From SIG673 sp964570105 (GTDB lineage: Bacteria > Bacillota > Clostridia > Oscillospirales > CAG-272), in contig CAZMWM010000003.1 of assembly GCA_964570105.1 (NCBI GenBank), positions 1-51,045 of the forward strand: a stretch of DNA of 51,045 nucleotides, given 5' to 3'. The notes below the pieces were generated by a model. That model did not search any database. It saw only the letters and a program-made list of their open reading frames with translations, and had not been told where the DNA came from. The translations under genes and the position numbers were made by a program. Position 1 is the first letter of the stretch. Every line of letters begins with the position of its first letter. Shown in pieces: positions 48,909-51,045 of this stretch.

Positions 48909-49940
48909 ATGAAAAAATCAACGGTATCTGCGCTCTGCTTACTGTGCTGTATCACCTTGACGCTTCCGCTCGGTGTCAGCGCATATGCGGCACCCGTAGA
49001 GGAACACGGGGAGGTGATATTGGGCGGCGCTCTTTTCGGAGTACAGGTATACACGGACGGCGTGCTTGTCGTGGGGGTGGATAAAGTAACACCTCCGCAA
49101 GGACAGAGGGCATTTTCTCCTGCTTACGACGCCGGAATAAGGCTAAAGGACGTCATAACGGAAATAGACGGGCGATCCGTGACCGACGTAAATTCAGTAA
49201 CCGAGAGGATACGCAACAGTGACGGAAAAACGCTCAAAATAAAGATAAAACGCGGAGATACGGAAAAGGAGCTTTCGCTCACCCCTACGCGAGATGCGGA
49301 AGGAAGGTATCGCATCGGCATCTCTATCAGAGATACGGCGGCAGGCATCGGGACCGTAACCTATGTCGATCCCGCTACGGGAGAATTTGCCGGGCTTGGT
49401 CACGGAATATGCGACGCCGACACGGGTACGCTTATGCAGATAAAACGGGGCGTGGTGACCGATGTTGAGCTTACCGGCATTCAACGCGGTCAAAGAGGTA
49501 TCCCGGGAGAGCTTATCGGAAATTTCGGAACAAGCAAACAAGGTGCACTGCTGAAAAACACAGACCGAGGAGTTTACGGCATCTTCGGTAGCATACCGCA
49601 CACCCTCGACAGAAAGATACGGCTTGCTCCAAGCTCCGAGGTAAAAGAGGGCACGGCGGTGATACGTTGTGCGGTGAGCGGACGCATAGAGGAATACGGC
49701 ATAAACATTTCGAGACTCGACAAAAACGGCTCCGGGACCAAAAACTTCACCGTGACCGTAACGGACGAGAGACTTCTCTCACTTACCGGAGGAATAGTTC
49801 AAGGAATGAGCGGCTCTCCGATAATACAAAACGGTAAACTGATAGGCGCGGTAACGCACGTGCTGGTTAAGGATCCCACCACCGGCTACGGCATATATAT
49901 CGAAAATATGCTCCCACGGGCAGAACGTCTTGCCGCATAG
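48909..49940 (+). CDS. spoIVB: SpoIVB serine peptidase
   Basis: A 343-aa protein with an N-terminal signal or anchor (SALCLLCCITLTLPLGVSAYA), a PDZ domain (about 55-125, FSPAYDAGIRLKDVITEIDG), and the S55 peptidase domain with H165 (GLGHGICD) and S303 (GIVQGMSGSPI), followed by VTHVLVKDPTTGYGIYIE. In Bacillus, SpoIVB is secreted from the forespore and starts the cleavage cascade that activates sigma-K. The protein is shorter than the Bacillus one (about 425 aa), mainly in the N-terminal part. It shows that the host forms endospores. The ribosome site is a weak AAAAAGGA. Confidence 0.95.
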   Translation: MKKSTVSALCLLCCITLTLPLGVSAYAAPVEEHGEVILGGALFGVQVYTDGVLVVGVDKVTPPQGQRAFSPAYDAGIRLKDVITEIDGRSVTDVNSVTERIRNSDGKTLKIKIKRGDTEKELSLTPTRDAEGRYRIGISIRDTAAGIGTVTYVDPATGEFAGLGHGICDADTGTLMQIKRGVVTDVELTGIQRGQRGIPGELIGNFGTSKQGALLKNTDRGVYGIFGSIPHTLDRKIRLAPSSEVKEGTAVIRCAVSGRIEEYGINISRLDKNGSGTKNFTVTVTDERLLSLTGGIVQGMSGSPIIQNGKLIGAVTHVLVKDPTTGYGIYIENMLPRAERLAA

Positions 49941-49990
49941 CTCGGCGAACAGAGCCATAAGACGCGTAATACAAAGCAAACGGGCGTCGA

Positions 49991-50023
49991 GAGCAATGCC
50001 CGACCGAGCGTAGGGTATTGCTC
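49991..50023 (+). terminator. Hairpin after spoIVB
   Basis: GAGCAATGCCC (49991-50001) pairs with GGGTATTGCTC (50013-50023), 11 bp including one G-T pair. GTTTTT lies about 15 nt further on, so it is a probable terminator of moderate quality. Confidence 0.55.
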
Positions 50024-50097
50024 CCCACCGCGTCATACGGTTTTTGACCGAATTTAGAGCAAAAAGCAATATTTCGGTTAACTATCATCCGAAGCTG

Positions 50098-50125
50098 TTG
50101 ACTTTTTCGATGTATCGGTTATAAT
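50098..50125 (+). promoter_or_regulatory. Promoter of the YugP-type peptidase gene
   Basis: TTGACT (50098-50103) and TATAAT (50120-50125) are 16 nt apart. A second overlapping TATAAT lies at 50125-50130. Transcription should start at about 50131-50134, only a few bases before the first in-frame ATG at 50137. Confidence 0.75.
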
Positions 50126-50136
50126 ATAATCACAGT

Positions 50137-50880
50137 ATGATTAAGGGGGCATCCATTATTTTTTACTTTGACTCGACCTATCTCTTGCTCATTCCCGCGC
50201 TGATAATGTCGCTTTGGGCAAGCATGAAGGTAAACTCCACCTTCAACAAATATTCAAAACACTTTTCGCGAAACGGTATAACTGCGGCTGAGGCAGCCAG
50301 ACGGGTGCTTGACAGTCACGGGCTGTATACGGTCCGCATAGAGCGCGTTAGAGGTAAGCTCACGGATCATTACGATCCCTCCGAGTACGTCCTCCGCCTG
50401 TCTGACAGCGTATACTCGAGTACCTCTGCGGCGGCGATAGGCGTAGCATGTCACGAAGCCGGGCACGCCATACAGCACGCAGAGCAATATTTCCCACTCA
50501 GAGTACGGCAATCCATAATCCCGATAACCAATATCGGCTCAACGGTCGGCATCTGGCTTTTTATTATCGGACTTCTGCTCTCCGCGCTCGGAGAGACCGT
50601 CTCGTTCCTCGCTATGGGGCTTGCATGGGCAGGAATAGCTTTGTTTTCATTCACCGCACTTTTCCAGCTCGTAACCTTACCCACGGAATTTAATGCAAGC
50701 AAACGAGCGCTTAGAGAGCTTGAGCGGAGCGGTATACTGTTTTCCGACGAGCTTTCCGATGCAAAGAAAGTCTTGGACGCCGCCGCTCTCACATACGTAG
50801 CGGCTCTTGCAGTCTCCATCACTCAGCTTTTACGTCTGATACTTATACTCGGTCGCAACACGGGGCGCAGAAACAGATAA
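50137..50880 (+). CDS. Zinc metallopeptidase of the YugP family
   Basis: A 247-aa membrane protein: N-terminal helix (YFDSTYLLLIPALIMSLWASM), zinc motif HEAGH (106-110 in GVACHEAGHAIQH), and three further helices (NIGSTVGIWLFIIGLLL, VSFLAMGLAWAGIALFSFTALFQ, VAALAVSITQLLRLIL). This is the YugP/DUF zinc metallopeptidase family; the substrate is unknown. The ATG at 50137 is almost at the predicted transcript start. A strong AAGGGGG site (50143-50149) lies inside the frame, followed by ATT codons at 50155 and 50158, where the family consensus (FYFDSTYLL) begins. The start is therefore uncertain. Confidence 0.9.
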   Translation: MIKGASIIFYFDSTYLLLIPALIMSLWASMKVNSTFNKYSKHFSRNGITAAEAARRVLDSHGLYTVRIERVRGKLTDHYDPSEYVLRLSDSVYSSTSAAAIGVACHEAGHAIQHAEQYFPLRVRQSIIPITNIGSTVGIWLFIIGLLLSALGETVSFLAMGLAWAGIALFSFTALFQLVTLPTEFNASKRALRELERSGILFSDELSDAKKVLDAAALTYVAALAVSITQLLRLILILGRNTGRRNR

Positions 50881-50883
50881 ATG

Positions 50884-50930
50884 CCGTTTCCGCGTTTTCT
50901 CGGGCGCACAGCTGTACCCGAAGGAAACGG
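50884..50930 (+). terminator. Hairpin after the YugP-type gene
   Basis: CCGTTTCC (50884-50891) pairs with GGAAACGG (50923-50930), with CGGG/CCCG (50901-50904, 50917-50920) inside. No T run follows, so termination is likely but not certain. Confidence 0.5.
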
Positions 50931-50958
50931 TATCCCCGTGCAATATCCGACATTTGCT

Positions 50959-50993
50959 CCTCACAGGCTTATCTTCTCCAAACGTCTGTGAGG
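50959..50993. other. Hairpin near the right edge
   Basis: CCTCACAG (50959-50966) pairs with CTGTGAGG (50986-50993) around a 19-nt loop. It may belong to the next transcript outside the window; no gene is visible after 50880. Confidence 0.35.
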
Positions 50994-51045
50994 CTGAAGT
51001 CAAGTGTTTTGTGCGAAAAAATCCGAAAGATTGCGAATGTTTACA

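Noticed and set aside
3231..50880. Search for a hidden defence, toxin-antitoxin or secretion system
   Set aside because: Gene-by-gene reading shows housekeeping, envelope, sporulation and sugar genes. No nuclease, toxin, reverse transcriptase or phage-like cluster was found.

Overview
The window reads as chromosome of an anaerobic, endospore-forming Firmicute of class Clostridia, probably an uncultured gut lineage. The evidence is a trimeric NADH-linked [FeFe] hydrogenase (hydCBA), the sporulation genes spoIVB and gerW/ytfJ, scpAB, lysA, a YugP-type peptidase, purine-rich Shine-Dalgarno sites, frequent GTG/TTG starts and TTGACA-N17-TATAAT promoters. No phage, CRISPR array, plasmid or intact insertion sequence was seen. 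Placement below class level is not supported by anything visible here.

Layout. 1-380: 3' end of rplA and its terminator. 407-1636: a Gfo/Idh/MocA oxidoreductase. 1824-5959: the hydrogenase operon hydC-hydB-hydA (minus). 6190-8770: a secreted leucine-rich-repeat protein with a C-terminal anchor and an organophosphate-antiporter-like MFS protein (plus). 8756-19552: one closely packed minus-strand run of eleven genes from lon to a small acetyltransferase-like gene: lon, engB, lysA, an M50 protease broken by a 1-nt frameshift, scpA, scpB, DUF2953, gerW, a D,D-carboxypeptidase, an RsuA/RluB-type pseudouridine synthase and the last gene. 19675-29569: envelope genes, including a membrane protein with an acidic tail, an LtaS-like phosphoglycerol transferase, a GT4 glycosyltransferase, a DUF3810/GyrI-like cluster behind an RluA-type enzyme, and a zinc-ribbon/TPM pair.

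29570-30400 is the most disordered part: a gene-free stretch with a small palindromic element and flanking repeats, then a consensus promoter driving a glycosyltransferase gene reduced to its two ends. 30398-32766 holds a divergent AraC regulator and GH4 glycosidase. 32812-36146 is a tetR-ABC exporter-PAP2 cluster with a candidate operator. 36242-36503 carries tRNA-Gly(TCC) and tRNA-Glu(CTC). 36559-40854 holds a zinc-binding protein and a carbohydrate cluster (TIM-barrel isomerase, oxidoreductase, 519-aa protein of unknown family). 40921-43565 is argS-yebC. 43682-47691 is an amino-sugar cluster (stand-alone GlmU-C-like acyltransferase, glmM, glmS). 47774-50880 holds xpt with an attenuator-like leader, spoIVB and a YugP-type peptidase.

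Most genes are ordinary housekeeping or envelope genes. The items I consider most worth a second look are: (i) the xpt leader, which has a terminator and mutually exclusive CCGAT/ATCGG pairings but no purine-riboswitch signature I recognise; (ii) a two-copy structured repeat at 35421-35516 and 36792-36938; (iii) the internally deleted glycosyltransferase under a perfect promoter, next to a mosaic of short repeats; (iv) a single-base frameshift in an A5/T5 run inside the M50 protease; (v) the stand-alone GlmU-C-like gene fused operonically to glmM/glmS; and (vi) the 519-aa protein with conserved-looking aromatic-rich motifs but no function I can name. All calls are by reading the sequence; no database search was run.
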